DNA from: SSEF01 sp964398485
GTDB taxonomy: Bacteria; Patescibacteriota; Minisyncoccia; Moranbacterales; UBA1568
Assembly (NCBI GenBank): GCA_964398485.1
Contig: CAYNMD010000002.1
Location: forward strand, 10,132-74,131
DNA length: 64,000 nt
Reading direction: 5' to 3'
Both the position numbers and the translations under genes were made by a program. Below, in pieces: positions 47,205 to 55,427 of this stretch (within the stretch, counting starts at the first letter, position 1; each line of letters begins with the position of its first letter). The notes below the pieces were generated by a model, which searched no databases, was not told the DNA's origin, and saw nothing but the letters and a program-made list of their open reading frames with translations.

Positions 47205-49274
47205 TTAGACGTCCAAGTTCTTTACGCCCTTGGCATGAGTCTGGATAAAACGGCGGCGTGGTTCGACTTCATTACCCATAAGGACATCGAAAAGACGATC
47301 GGCTTCCTCAGCATCGTCAATCGAAACCTGGAGCATAACCCGATTATCAGGATTCATCGTCGTCTCCCAAAGCTGATCTGGGTTCATTTCACCGAGACCT
47401 TTGTATCGCTGAATATTGATACCGGCGACCGTCTCAGTCCCCTCGCTCGGCGCTTCTCCTTCAACGAGAGCACCAGCTACTGCTTCATTGGTACTCGTCT
47501 CAACCGCCTTTGCCTGTTTGGCTTGCTTTTCTTTTTTTGTTGCTTCAGCCAAAGCCTTCATTTCTTCAACTACGCGCAGTTTCTCATCTTCGTTATAGAC
47601 ATAACGAACCGTCTTCCCCTTCTGGAGTCGATAGAGTGGTGGCTGAGCAATATAGATATGTCCACCCCGAACGAGTTCTTCAAAATAACGGTAGAAAAAA
47701 GTGAGGAGCAGCGTTCGGATATGTGAACCATCAACGTCGGCGTCGGCCATGATAATGATGCGGTGATAGCGGAGGCGAGAAATATCAAACGTTTCACCAA
47801 TACCCACTCCGAGGGCGATAATAATAGGCTTGAGAGTATCTGACTTCACCACTTTATCAAGCGACGTTTTCTCGACGTTTACAAGTTTCCCCCGCAGCGG
47901 CAAAATAGCCTGAAATTCACGGTTTCGTCCCTGCTTGGCCGAACCACCAGCAGAGTCTCCCTCTACGATGTAGAGTTCGCTCCGACTCGCATCTTTACTT
48001 GAACAATCAGCCAATTTTCCTGGGAGTGTCATTCCTTCCAATGCACCTTTTCGGATGACGGCATCCTTGGCTGCCCGAGCCGCAATGCGAGCCCTCACCG
48101 TGAGGAGACACTTCTCGACAATTCCCTTGGCATTGGCTGGATGCTGCTCGAGATACTCGGTAAATGCTTCAAAAACAACTGTCTGAACAATACCGCGTAC
48201 CTCGGAGTTATTCAGCTTATCCTTGGTCTGTCCCTCGAACTGAGGATTGGCGAGCTTCACCGAAACGACAGCCGTCAATCCTTCTCGAAGATCGTCAGCC
48301 GTAAAAGCTCCTTCTTTTTCTTTAATTAAATTTCCTTTCTTGGCGTAATCGTTGAGCACTCGAGTCAGGGCCATCTTGAGGCCAGTAACATGTGTCCCTC
48401 CACCAGGATTAACGATGTTATTCGCAAAGGCAAAGAGGTGTTCCTTGAAACCATCCGTGTACTGGAGCGATGCCTCGACATAGATCCCATCTACTGTTTT
48501 CTCAACATAAAATGGCATCTGGTTTTTTACTTCCTTGCCACGATTGAGGAATTTCACAAAAGAGATAATTCCTGAATCGAAGTAAAATCCATGACGAATT
48601 GCTTTATGCTCATCGGCCGGTGTTATTACCTGACGCTTATCTTCGCAAGTAATCCGGACACCCTTGGTGAGGAAAGCCTGAAAACGAAGATACTCCAGAA
48701 TTTTATTCCAACTGTAAGTAATCTCGGGAAAAATTTCTGGATCAGCCTGAAAAGCAACGGTCGTACCGGTACGATCAGATTTACCAATAGGCTTCACGTC
48801 TGCTTGGGGCTTACCACGCTTGTATTCCTGAAGCCACACCTTACCCTGTCGCTCTACGGTTACTTTGGTATGTACTGAAAGAGCATTCACCACGGAAACA
48901 CCTACACCATGCAATCCTCCAGAAATTTTATAGCCGTCACCACCAAACTTTCCACCTGCATGAAGTACCGTGAGCACTGTTTCCAAAGTTGACTTCTTCG
49001 TTTGAGGATGGATATCAACAGGGATACCGCGACCATTATCGATCACTTCTATCCAATTATCAGGCAAAAGGCGAACCGTAATATCGGTACAATAGCCGGC
49101 CATCGCCTCATCAATAGAGTTGTTGACCACTTCCCAGATAAGATGGTGGAGCCCTTCAGTCGAGGTGCCACCAATATACATACCAGGACGCTTCCGTACT
49201 GGATCTAGTCCCTCCAAGACTTGAATTGAATGGGCACCATATTGTTCCTTATTCTTTTTGCTCTCTGTTGCCAT
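47205..49274 (-). CDS. gyrB: DNA gyrase subunit B
   Basis: Type IIA topoisomerase ATPase subunit, 689 residues from MATESKKNKEQYGAHSIQVLEG. The GHKL ATPase shows VVNNSIDEAMAGYC, DNGRGIPVDIH and GLHGVGVSVVNALS. The TOPRIM domain shows YIVEGDSAGGSAKQGR and MADADVDGSHIRTL. A low-complexity Lys/Ala/Glu insertion of about 40 residues precedes the last QRYKGLGEMNPDQLWETTM block. ParE is unlikely given length and the insertion-free core. Confidence 0.95.
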   Translation of the reverse strand: MATESKKNKEQYGAHSIQVLEGLDPVRKRPGMYIGGTSTEGLHHLIWEVVNNSIDEAMAGYCTDITVRLLPDNWIEVIDNGRGIPVDIHPQTKKSTLETVLTVLHAGGKFGGDGYKISGGLHGVGVSVVNALSVHTKVTVERQGKVWLQEYKRGKPQADVKPIGKSDRTGTTVAFQADPEIFPEITYSWNKILEYLRFQAFLTKGVRITCEDKRQVITPADEHKAIRHGFYFDSGIISFVKFLNRGKEVKNQMPFYVEKTVDGIYVEASLQYTDGFKEHLFAFANNIVNPGGGTHVTGLKMALTRVLNDYAKKGNLIKEKEGAFTADDLREGLTAVVSVKLANPQFEGQTKDKLNNSEVRGIVQTVVFEAFTEYLEQHPANAKGIVEKCLLTVRARIAARAAKDAVIRKGALEGMTLPGKLADCSSKDASRSELYIVEGDSAGGSAKQGRNREFQAILPLRGKLVNVEKTSLDKVVKSDTLKPIIIALGVGIGETFDISRLRYHRIIIMADADVDGSHIRTLLLTFFYRYFEELVRGGHIYIAQPPLYRLQKGKTVRYVYNEDEKLRVVEEMKALAEATKKEKQAKQAKAVETSTNEAVAGALVEGEAPSEGTETVAGINIQRYKGLGEMNPDQLWETTMNPDNRVMLQVSIDDAEEADRLFDVLMGNEVEPRRRFIQTHAKGVKNLDV

Positions 49275-49287
49275 ACACGATAATAGT

Positions 49288-49671
49288 TTAGCGTCTAAAG
49301 GATAGAATACGTCGACAAGTAAGTTCAATAAGAAGGATGAACACAAAACCGAGGCAAGCTGCCCACCATGTTAGTACTCGCCAATACTGCGCTGCGAGTA
49401 CGAGGGTAACGAATAGGGCCAAAAGCCCCCCTTGCCTCAAGGCGCTCCCCTGATAAGAAGCCGTTCGGACTTCTCCTAAAAATCGTAAAGCAAGGCTCGT
49501 AAGCAGGAGGTAGATCGTGCTTCCACATAAAAGGAAAATCACCCCGAAGACCAAGGCAATACCCGCACGGTTGAGTGTATCCGGGTCTACCGCTACCCCC
49601 ACCGAGAGTAAAAAGCAAAATGAAAGCACTAAAACTAGCCAGCTCGCAATACGTGTCAGACGAAGGTACAT
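49288..49671 (-). CDS. hypothetical membrane protein, 127 aa
   Basis: Unrecognised. Four hydrophobic segments (about residues 8-28, 37-60, 82-100 and 104-122), an in-out helical bundle with a basic loop after the second. It ends CRRILSFRR, suggesting a cytosolic C-terminus. It stops 13 nt before the gyrB ATG, so it is probably the first gene of that unit. Type IV secretion/pilin-like small membrane proteins have a similar look, but nothing specific supports that. Confidence 0.7.
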   Translation of the reverse strand: MYLRLTRIASWLVLVLSFCFLLSVGVAVDPDTLNRAGIALVFGVIFLLCGSTIYLLLTSLALRFLGEVRTASYQGSALRQGGLLALFVTLVLAAQYWRVLTWWAACLGFVFILLIELTCRRILSFRR

Positions 49672-49751
49672 ACAAAGGGTGAAAAATAACTAGCTACCCT
49701 CCCTCCTATGGTACAGGTTTTTCCATGAGCTGACAAGTCAATTTATGGCTT

Positions 49752-49785
49752 GTAAAAAGCAAAAAATGAGCGATTTACTGCTCAT
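49752..49785 (-). terminator. intrinsic terminator of efp
   Basis: Minus-strand ATGAGC-AGTAAATC-GCTCAT followed by TTTTTTGCTTTTT, about 45-80 nt past the efp stop. Confidence 0.8.
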
Positions 49786-49829
49786 TTACTGCCCATAGTC
49801 ACGTTAGAAGGATGCCCTCAAAAGTGTCC

Positions 49830-50387
49830 CTACGCACGGGAAACATACTCTCCCTTTTCCGTGTTTACTATAATCCGGTCTCCTGTTTTAACAAAAAGAG
49901 GGGTAGTCACCGTAAGACCCGTTTCTAGAGTAACCACTTTGTCCCCACCCGAAGCAGTATCGCCCTTGATCCCCGGAGGAGCATCTGTCACGAGAAAAGT
50001 CATCTTTATTGGAAGTTCAACATTAATCGGCTTCTCATTCCACTTGAGAATAGTCACTTCTGTACCATCTACTAAATAATTAGCACTGTCACCGAGAATA
50101 TCTCCCGACAGGGTAAACTGTTCATAACTCTCCATATCCATAAAAGAATACTCTTCTCCTTGATGATAGAGGTACTGCGCAGTTGCTCGGCTCACTTCAG
50201 CCTCATCAGCCATCTCTGCCCCCTTAAAAGTGTAGTCAATAATAGCACCATTTAAGAGATTCTTGAGCTTGGTCCGAAGGACAGCTCGCTGGGGACCAGT
50301 TTTAGAATGCTGATACTCAAGCACCAGGTGTGGCTCATCACGGAAGATGATTTTCTTACCAGTTTTGATTTCTGTAAGAGAAAGCAT
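49830..50387 (-). CDS. efp: elongation factor P
   Basis: Rescues ribosomes at polyproline, 185 residues with three beta domains. SYEQFTLSGDILGDSANYL, PIKMTFLVTDAPPGIKGDTASGG and the end GEYVSRA are family signatures. The tip loop that enters the peptidyl-transferase centre reads YQHSKTGPQRAVLRTKL where other bacteria have KPGKG: the residue that is normally Lys or Arg and is modified is Pro here, with Q-R following. Unmodified or differently modified function is likely. A leader with nested hairpins precedes it. Confidence 0.93.
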   Translation of the reverse strand: MLSLTEIKTGKKIIFRDEPHLVLEYQHSKTGPQRAVLRTKLKNLLNGAIIDYTFKGAEMADEAEVSRATAQYLYHQGEEYSFMDMESYEQFTLSGDILGDSANYLVDGTEVTILKWNEKPINVELPIKMTFLVTDAPPGIKGDTASGGDKVVTLETGLTVTTPLFVKTGDRIIVNTEKGEYVSRA

Positions 50388-50404
50388 AGTAATTCGAGGA
50401 GATC

Positions 50405-50446
50405 ATCAAGAAGAGTATCGTAAGGATATCCCCTATCCTTCTTGAT
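50405..50446 (-). promoter_or_regulatory. mutually exclusive hairpins in the efp leader
   Basis: ATCAAGAAG/CTTCTTGAT (9-bp arms, 50405-50413 and 50438-50446) and AAGGATA/TATCCTT (50422-50428 and 50434-50440) share bases 50438-50440, so they compete. The element lies between the rpsR stop and the efp ATG. Confidence 0.4.
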
Positions 50447-50467
50447 TCTCAAATCTTTTATTCTGAT

Positions 50468-50668
50468 TTATTTAACCGTGTAGGGAACGAGGGCCATGTA
50501 ACGAGCACGCTTGATAGCCTCAACTAAATGCCTCTGCTCTCGAGCAGTAAGTCCAAATCGCTTTGGAGGATAAATCTTTCCTTGTGAGTTTAGGAAACGA
50601 CGAAGAAAATAGGCATCTTTGTAGTCTACCTTAGCTAACTTCTTACGGGATGTTTGATCAAGTGTCAT
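50468..50668 (-). CDS. rpsR: 30S ribosomal protein S18
   Basis: bS18, 66 residues from MTLDQTSRKKLAKVDYKDAYFL. The C-terminal GLTAREQRHLVEAIKRARYMALVPY is the family signature. Partner of S6 on the 16S central domain. No rplI (bL9) gene follows; efp does instead. Confidence 0.95.
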   Translation of the reverse strand: MTLDQTSRKKLAKVDYKDAYFLRRFLNSQGKIYPPKRFGLTAREQRHLVEAIKRARYMALVPYTVK

Positions 50669-50701
50669 AGAAACAAAAATCAATAAATTACATACATTAC
50701 T

Positions 50702-51175
50702 TTAGAACGGAACATCTTCTATCTTTATTTCCTTCTCATCATCGAGATTGATGGTTGGGATTTCTTCATCCTTCACTACGGGCGCTGCCTTGGCTGGCGT
50801 AGACTGGACAGAGGGACGACCGGCACCACTACTCGATCCTTGGCCAGCAGCTCTACTCCCCAGCTGCATCGTCTCGCCAACAATTTCTACTGCCTTACGC
50901 TCAACCCCATCTTTACCGGTATAAGTCCGTGTTTGAAGCCGTCCTTCGACATAACACTCCTGGCCCTTGGTCAGGTATTGACCAGCAACCTCTGCAAGCT
51001 TTCCCCATAAAACCACCGTATGATATTCAGTCTTCTCTTGTCGCTGTCCGCTCTTATCGGTCCAATAGTTGTTTGTTGCCATCCCGATTGTGGCTACCGA
51101 TTGACCCGATGGAGTACTTCTTATCTCTGGGTCACGAGTAAGACGACCAACGAGGATAACTTTATTGACGTTCAT
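50702..51175 (-). CDS. ssb: single-stranded DNA-binding protein
   Basis: OB-fold tetramer, 157 residues. VNKVILVGRLTRDPEIRSTPSG opens it; EYHTVVLWGKLAEVAGQYLTKG and VEGRLQTRTYTGKDG complete the core. A Gly/Pro/Ala linker leads to the acidic EIKIEDVPF tip that recruits repair and replication partners. Between rpsF and rpsR in classic order. Confidence 0.96.
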   Translation of the reverse strand: MNVNKVILVGRLTRDPEIRSTPSGQSVATIGMATNNYWTDKSGQRQEKTEYHTVVLWGKLAEVAGQYLTKGQECYVEGRLQTRTYTGKDGVERKAVEIVGETMQLGSRAAGQGSSSGAGRPSVQSTPAKAAPVVKDEEIPTINLDDEKEIKIEDVPF

Positions 51176-51258
51176 ATGAGTTAGATTTTATGGGTTAGAA
51201 TACTTGAGTTTCACAAGCCCACTACTCTGTGCAATTACTCATTCCTCTCACCAAACGA

Positions 51259-51798
51259 CTAGATATCCAAAACCTGTGAAAGCTGCTTATCCATTTCTTC
51301 TTTGGTCACTGTCTTCTCAGCTTCTGTTGGAGCCACTGGCTTCGGAGGAGCGGAAGCAATAAAGTTTGGGTCATGTTCAGCTGCCTGACGATCTTTGCGC
51401 AGAGAGCGTCCGTTGCGAGCTTCTTTACGATTATATTCAGATCGTTCAATTGGCTTCAGCTCTGGCAAATCATCAGCCCGGAGGAAAAGCGCTCGAAGGA
51501 CATCCTTAGAAAGACTGATCTTCCGAGTGAAGTAGGCGATAGCATCGCCCTCTGCGTTTTGCTTCTCAAAATCTTCACCAACAAGTTCGCTTTTATCGGG
51601 AAGCGTAAAACGACGAGCGACATAAAACCCTCGCGTCTCTCCCTTAATTTCATAAGCAAGACGACGCTTGTCAGAAGTCTCGGGAGCCAAAAACACACCT
51701 CCCCGCTCCTGAACAAGAGCCTCGATTTCGGTGCGAATCCGTGGCAACTCAGCTTCTTTCGTCTCACCAACCAGATAGAACAATTCGTACTCACGCAT
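51259..51798 (-). CDS. rpsF: 30S ribosomal protein S6 with C-terminal extension
   Basis: bS6, start at MREYELFYLVGETKEAELPRI (179 aa). The ferredoxin-like core is residues 1-100 (RRLAYEIKGETRGFYV; AYFTRKISLSKDVLRALFLR). The extension of about 75 residues is Lys/Arg/Glu-rich and probably disordered. A leader of about 170 nt with a terminator-like hairpin precedes it, behind a TTGACA-17-TAGACT promoter. Operon rpsF-ssb-rpsR-efp. Confidence 0.93.
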   Translation of the reverse strand: MREYELFYLVGETKEAELPRIRTEIEALVQERGGVFLAPETSDKRRLAYEIKGETRGFYVARRFTLPDKSELVGEDFEKQNAEGDAIAYFTRKISLSKDVLRALFLRADDLPELKPIERSEYNRKEARNGRSLRKDRQAAEHDPNFIASAPPKPVAPTEAEKTVTKEEMDKQLSQVLDI

Positions 51799-51850
51799 AC
51801 GTAAATAGTACTTAAAACCAATTAACTTTCCTTGTCTTAAAAAGACGAGA

Positions 51851-51893
51851 TCTTGTAAACAAAAAACCAGCCACAAAAGATAAAGTCGGCTGG
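51851..51893 (-). promoter_or_regulatory. attenuator-like hairpin in the rpsF leader
   Basis: Minus-strand CCAGCC-(15 nt)-GGCTGG followed by TTTTTTGTTT, 53-95 nt upstream of the rpsF ATG and downstream of its predicted transcription start. The stem begins CCAGCCGA. S6:S18 leader motifs in other bacteria use conserved CCG-containing bulges, so an autoregulatory site is possible. Confidence 0.5.
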
Positions 51894-51972
51894 ACGATGC
51901 TGCGTTCCTATCTCCCAACCTCTCTCTAAAAGGGGGAGCGGGACCGCTATGGACTTCATCAGTTGTGCCAAG

Positions 51973-52001
51973 AGTCTACCAGAGTTTGTTTTTTCTGTCA
52001 A
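51973..52001 (-). promoter_or_regulatory. promoter of rpsF-ssb-rpsR-efp
   Basis: Minus-strand TTGACA (51996-52001), 17-nt spacer, TAGACT (51973-51978), about 175 nt upstream of rpsF. Confidence 0.7.
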
Positions 52002-52026
52002 CTCGAGAAAAATACCAAGTTATCTC

Positions 52027-53304
52027 CTAGCTAAAGAGCTTCTTATAATTCTTGGCCCAATAGACAATTCCAGAGTAGTAGTGGTTGTTGAAATTACCGA
52101 GATAATTGATAGAAGCCCTGCGGATGACCGATTCCTTATCCGACGTAGCTCCTGCTTTACGAAGCTTGAGAGCCATCGCCATCACCCCATCAGTAAGATT
52201 CCATGGATCAGGATTCTTGTGGCCGGTCTTTGATCGAATTTCTCCTTCATACCCCCGCCATACATCAGACATAAACTGAGCTACGCCCATAGCTCCTCCC
52301 TGACCAATATAGTTTGGCGAACAAGATACCTTTTTATTCTTATTGTATCCAAGCTCATCAACAATTTCATAAAACATATCTCTTCTCTTATACAAAAGAT
52401 TGATGGAATTTTTGTACTTACTCCCATACTTTTTGTACCGAGCAACAGAAACCTTTTCTACCTCTTTGTACGTACACTGGCCCGTATTGGCCCCGAGGTT
52501 GGTTTCCATCTTTAGAAAGCCATAGAGCACTCCTTCTGGTACGCCAGTTTTATCACTCGCATACTCAACCGCTTCACGAATATCTTTAGCGTTATACGAT
52601 TTCCCCGTAAGAACAGAGAGGTCTCCTTGGAGTTCCTTGAGCTCTTTTTGAAGTCGGCTAATAATTTTTTCCTGTTCAGCGACATCACCTAGGACCTCAG
52701 CTCTGTCAGAAACAAGTTCCTGCTTCTGTTCTGTCTTGGTTTCAAGCAATTCCTGATGATCAGCCTTAGCCTCTTCTAAGGCAATTTTTTCTGTAGCTGT
52801 TTCCTGTTGACGACTCTCAAGAGAATCAAGGAGATCACCAATTCTCTCCTTCACCGACATCAAACGATCTGGATGATTGATGAGGCTCGTAAAATTATCT
52901 TGAGAGAAAAGAAATTCCGGCACCGTAGCATAGCCCTCGTAATAGAGGTCCTGAATGAGGCCAGTAAGAAGTGCTCGCTCTTCTGCAATTTTAGCTTCCA
53001 GGAGCTCTATTTCGGCGGCTTTACGCTCGATAGTATTTTCTGCCTGCTTAATCTTTATCTGAGCCTCAGCAATTGCTCGTTCAGTCTGCGAAAGGGATGA
53101 GCTCAGAGCCTTTACTTCCCGTTCGAGAGCTGTTTTCCTCTCCTCGGCTCGTTTGAGCTTCTTCTCAACGTCAGAAATATCATCTTTGATATCATCGACA
53201 TTCTCAGCGGCAGAAATCTCTCTTTCGGGATACAACAAAAACCATCCTCCTACAAGAAAAATACTAGCCACTAAAATTTTTAGAGTATGTGTTTTTGTCT
53301 GCAT
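52027..53304 (-). CDS. secreted coiled-coil lytic transglycosylase
   Basis: 425 residues. An N-terminal hydrophobic segment (about 9-25) acts as signal peptide or anchor. A long coiled coil (about 35-240) resembles EnvC/CwlO activators. The C-terminal catalytic domain is of the SLT/MltB type: LYGFLKMETNLGANTG holds the catalytic Glu, IGQGGAMGVAQFMSDVWRG the substrate groove, and YLGNFNNHYYSGIVYWAKNY the end. It probably cleaves peptidoglycan during growth or division, held in a complex by the coiled coil. It lies 21 nt after recA. Confidence 0.88.
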   Translation of the reverse strand: MQTKTHTLKILVASIFLVGGWFLLYPEREISAAENVDDIKDDISDVEKKLKRAEERKTALEREVKALSSSLSQTERAIAEAQIKIKQAENTIERKAAEIELLEAKIAEERALLTGLIQDLYYEGYATVPEFLFSQDNFTSLINHPDRLMSVKERIGDLLDSLESRQQETATEKIALEEAKADHQELLETKTEQKQELVSDRAEVLGDVAEQEKIISRLQKELKELQGDLSVLTGKSYNAKDIREAVEYASDKTGVPEGVLYGFLKMETNLGANTGQCTYKEVEKVSVARYKKYGSKYKNSINLLYKRRDMFYEIVDELGYNKNKKVSCSPNYIGQGGAMGVAQFMSDVWRGYEGEIRSKTGHKNPDPWNLTDGVMAMALKLRKAGATSDKESVIRRASINYLGNFNNHYYSGIVYWAKNYKKLFS

Positions 53305-53325
53305 AGAGGAAATCCCCTATTACCA

Positions 53326-54333
53326 CTAACCTTCGAGCTCTTTTACTTTCTTCCAAACTGCCTTCTCAATTTCCTTGCCTATTTTGTTGTTTTCTTTGAG
53401 GAAAGTTCTCGCTTGTTCGCGGCCCACCCCAAGCTTCACCTCGCCAAAGAAATGAGAGTTACCTTGTTTCTTAATGATTTCGTATTTCAGTCCGGTATCA
53501 AGAACATCGTCAGCCCACGAGATGCCTTCATTGTACATAATGAAGAAACTCGTTGTTTTGAAAGGAGGAGCCACCTTATTTTTTGCAATCTTCACGTTGA
53601 CCTGATTACCCACAACCTCTTCACCTTTCTTTACCTGCGCGCTCTTCCTTACCTCTACCCGAATAGAGGAATAGAATTTGAGCGCATTACCACCTGTAGT
53701 TGTCTCGGGATTCCCAAACATCACCCCGATTTTCATGCGAAGCTGATTGATAAAAATAACTACGACATTGCTTTTGGCAATGATCGCCGTCAACTTTCTT
53801 AGCGCCTGAGACATAAGCCTAGCCTGGCGACCCACATGTTGGTCACCCATTTCCCCTTCAATTTCTGCTTTTGGCACCAGGGCAGCAACTGAGTCAACCA
53901 CCACAACATCTACAGCATTTGAGCGGACAAGTGTCTCGACAATATCGAGAGCCTGTTCTCCTGAATCTGGTTGAGAAATGAGCAAATTATTCACATTTAC
54001 ACCAATACGCTTAGCATACTCAGGATCAAGTGCGTGCTCAGCATCGATAAATGCAGCCACCCCTCCGGCTCTCTGGGCGTTGGCTATAGTATGAAGCGTG
54101 AGAGTGGTCTTTCCTGATGATTCTGGACCATACACCTCAATAATACGACCTCGAGGCATTCCTCCGATACCCAGAGCGATATCAAGAGAAAGTGATCCGG
54201 TCGGAATAGCCTCGACATCCACTTTACGGACATCACCAAGCTTCATGATCATCCCCTCGCCAAACTTCCCTTTAATCTCATCAACAATCGCATCAATGCT
54301 CTTCTTGGTATCACCTGACTTCTCCTTTGGCAT
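53326..54333 (-). CDS. recA: recombinase RecA
   Basis: 335 residues. The Walker A loop is GPESSGKTTL near 66-75, and the catalytic Glu and Walker B follow (VDVVVVDSVAALVPK). L1 and L2 DNA-binding loops (GEMGDQHVGRQARLMSQ; MFGNPETTTGGNALKFYSS) are intact. The C-terminal acidic tail found in many RecA proteins is reduced to KVKELEG. No SD and no LexA-type operator is evident. Second gene of the rodZ-recA unit. Confidence 0.97.
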   Translation of the reverse strand: MPKEKSGDTKKSIDAIVDEIKGKFGEGMIMKLGDVRKVDVEAIPTGSLSLDIALGIGGMPRGRIIEVYGPESSGKTTLTLHTIANAQRAGGVAAFIDAEHALDPEYAKRIGVNVNNLLISQPDSGEQALDIVETLVRSNAVDVVVVDSVAALVPKAEIEGEMGDQHVGRQARLMSQALRKLTAIIAKSNVVVIFINQLRMKIGVMFGNPETTTGGNALKFYSSIRVEVRKSAQVKKGEEVVGNQVNVKIAKNKVAPPFKTTSFFIMYNEGISWADDVLDTGLKYEIIKKQGNSHFFGEVKLGVGREQARTFLKENNKIGKEIEKAVWKKVKELEG

Positions 54334-54357
54334 ACAACAGACAATAATAATTACGAA

Positions 54358-55326
54358 TTACTGAGACAATACACCTGTTTTTATTTTTTCAAGCTCTGCT
54401 CTACCATACGTAACCTCTCCTTCTTCGGAGGATGGCAAAGGCAGTATCACCTCTCCAACCTGAAGACTAAGTAGCTGGACGTCCGTAGAGGCGATCTTCA
54501 GACGATCCTGGACCCGAAACTCCTCTTCTTTTCCCTTATCCCAAGGGCCATTCCATACTACCACACCGTCTGCCTCAAGCGTTACCTCCTCAATCGCTGC
54601 CTTAGCTAGCACCCTCACTGCAATAGCCTCCAATTGAGGCATTGCTACCGCAGCGTTATTTTCTATTGTCAGAACCACTTCTTTGGTTTTATCAAATCTG
54701 TTGGTAGCAGCCACCTTGAGTATATTTGACCCTGGCTGAAGAGTAATTTTTTCCTGGAAAGCACCTCCGGCATCAACAAAAACTGGCTCACCGTTGAGCG
54801 ATATCTGAGCGCCAAGATCTGTTTTACCAACCACTACAACACTTCCCTCACTCACTACTTGCCCAGGTGTTGGCGTCGTAATCACCAAATGAGGCTCAGC
54901 TACAAACGCACGAAGCTCACTAAATAAATACCAGAATGTTCCAAAGAGGATAAGGGCTATCGCGGTGAAAAGAACTGTCCTCGGAGTTATCACCCACGCC
55001 TTTCCCGAGACCAATGATTTTGGCTCTGGCTTAACCTCTTCTTTCCCAAGATGTTCCCTAATGTGTTTCTCTTTATCATAAAGCTTGATAAAGGCGTCAT
55101 CCTCCAAACCAAGATATCGTGCATAGCTCCGTAAAAACCCACGAACATAGACTTCTGCCGGGAGATCTCGATGATCCCCACTCTCCAGCGCCTCAAGGTA
55201 CTTCACCTGAATACGGGTTGCTTTGGAAATATCAACGAGACTCATTCGATACTGAGATCTTAATTTAATAAGTTTCTCTCCGAGAGTGAGAGACTCTACT
55301 TTTTTTCGAATGAATCCATCGGTCAT
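54358..55326 (-). CDS. RodZ-like HTH/membrane protein
   Basis: 322 residues. An N-terminal HTH_25 domain (about 15-75: LGEKLIKLRSQYRMSLVDIS; YVRGFLRSYARYLGL) is followed by a charged linker, one membrane segment (TPRTVLFTAIALILFGTFWYL), and an extracytoplasmic part holding a repeated beta domain (VVVGKTDLGAQISLNGEPVF) and a DUF4115-like end. RodZ couples MreB to the membrane; no mreB lies here. First gene of the rodZ-recA unit behind TTGACG-17-TATGCT. Confidence 0.85.
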   Translation of the reverse strand: MTDGFIRKKVESLTLGEKLIKLRSQYRMSLVDISKATRIQVKYLEALESGDHRDLPAEVYVRGFLRSYARYLGLEDDAFIKLYDKEKHIREHLGKEEVKPEPKSLVSGKAWVITPRTVLFTAIALILFGTFWYLFSELRAFVAEPHLVITTPTPGQVVSEGSVVVVGKTDLGAQISLNGEPVFVDAGGAFQEKITLQPGSNILKVAATNRFDKTKEVVLTIENNAAVAMPQLEAIAVRVLAKAAIEEVTLEADGVVVWNGPWDKGKEEEFRVQDRLKIASTDVQLLSLQVGEVILPLPSSEEGEVTYGRAELEKIKTGVLSQ

Positions 55327-55356
55327 AGCTATAAAACCCGTAACTAATAAGAATTA

Positions 55357-55385
55357 AGCATAGAGAATAACCCCTTGGTCGTCAA
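55357..55385 (-). promoter_or_regulatory. promoter of the rodZ-like gene and recA
   Basis: Minus-strand TTGACG (55380-55385), 17-nt spacer, TATGCT (55357-55362), 31 nt upstream of the ATG. Confidence 0.55.
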
Positions 55386-55427
55386 ACGGGACAATAGGCT
55401 GTAGCACCCTCGTAAACCAACTGAATT

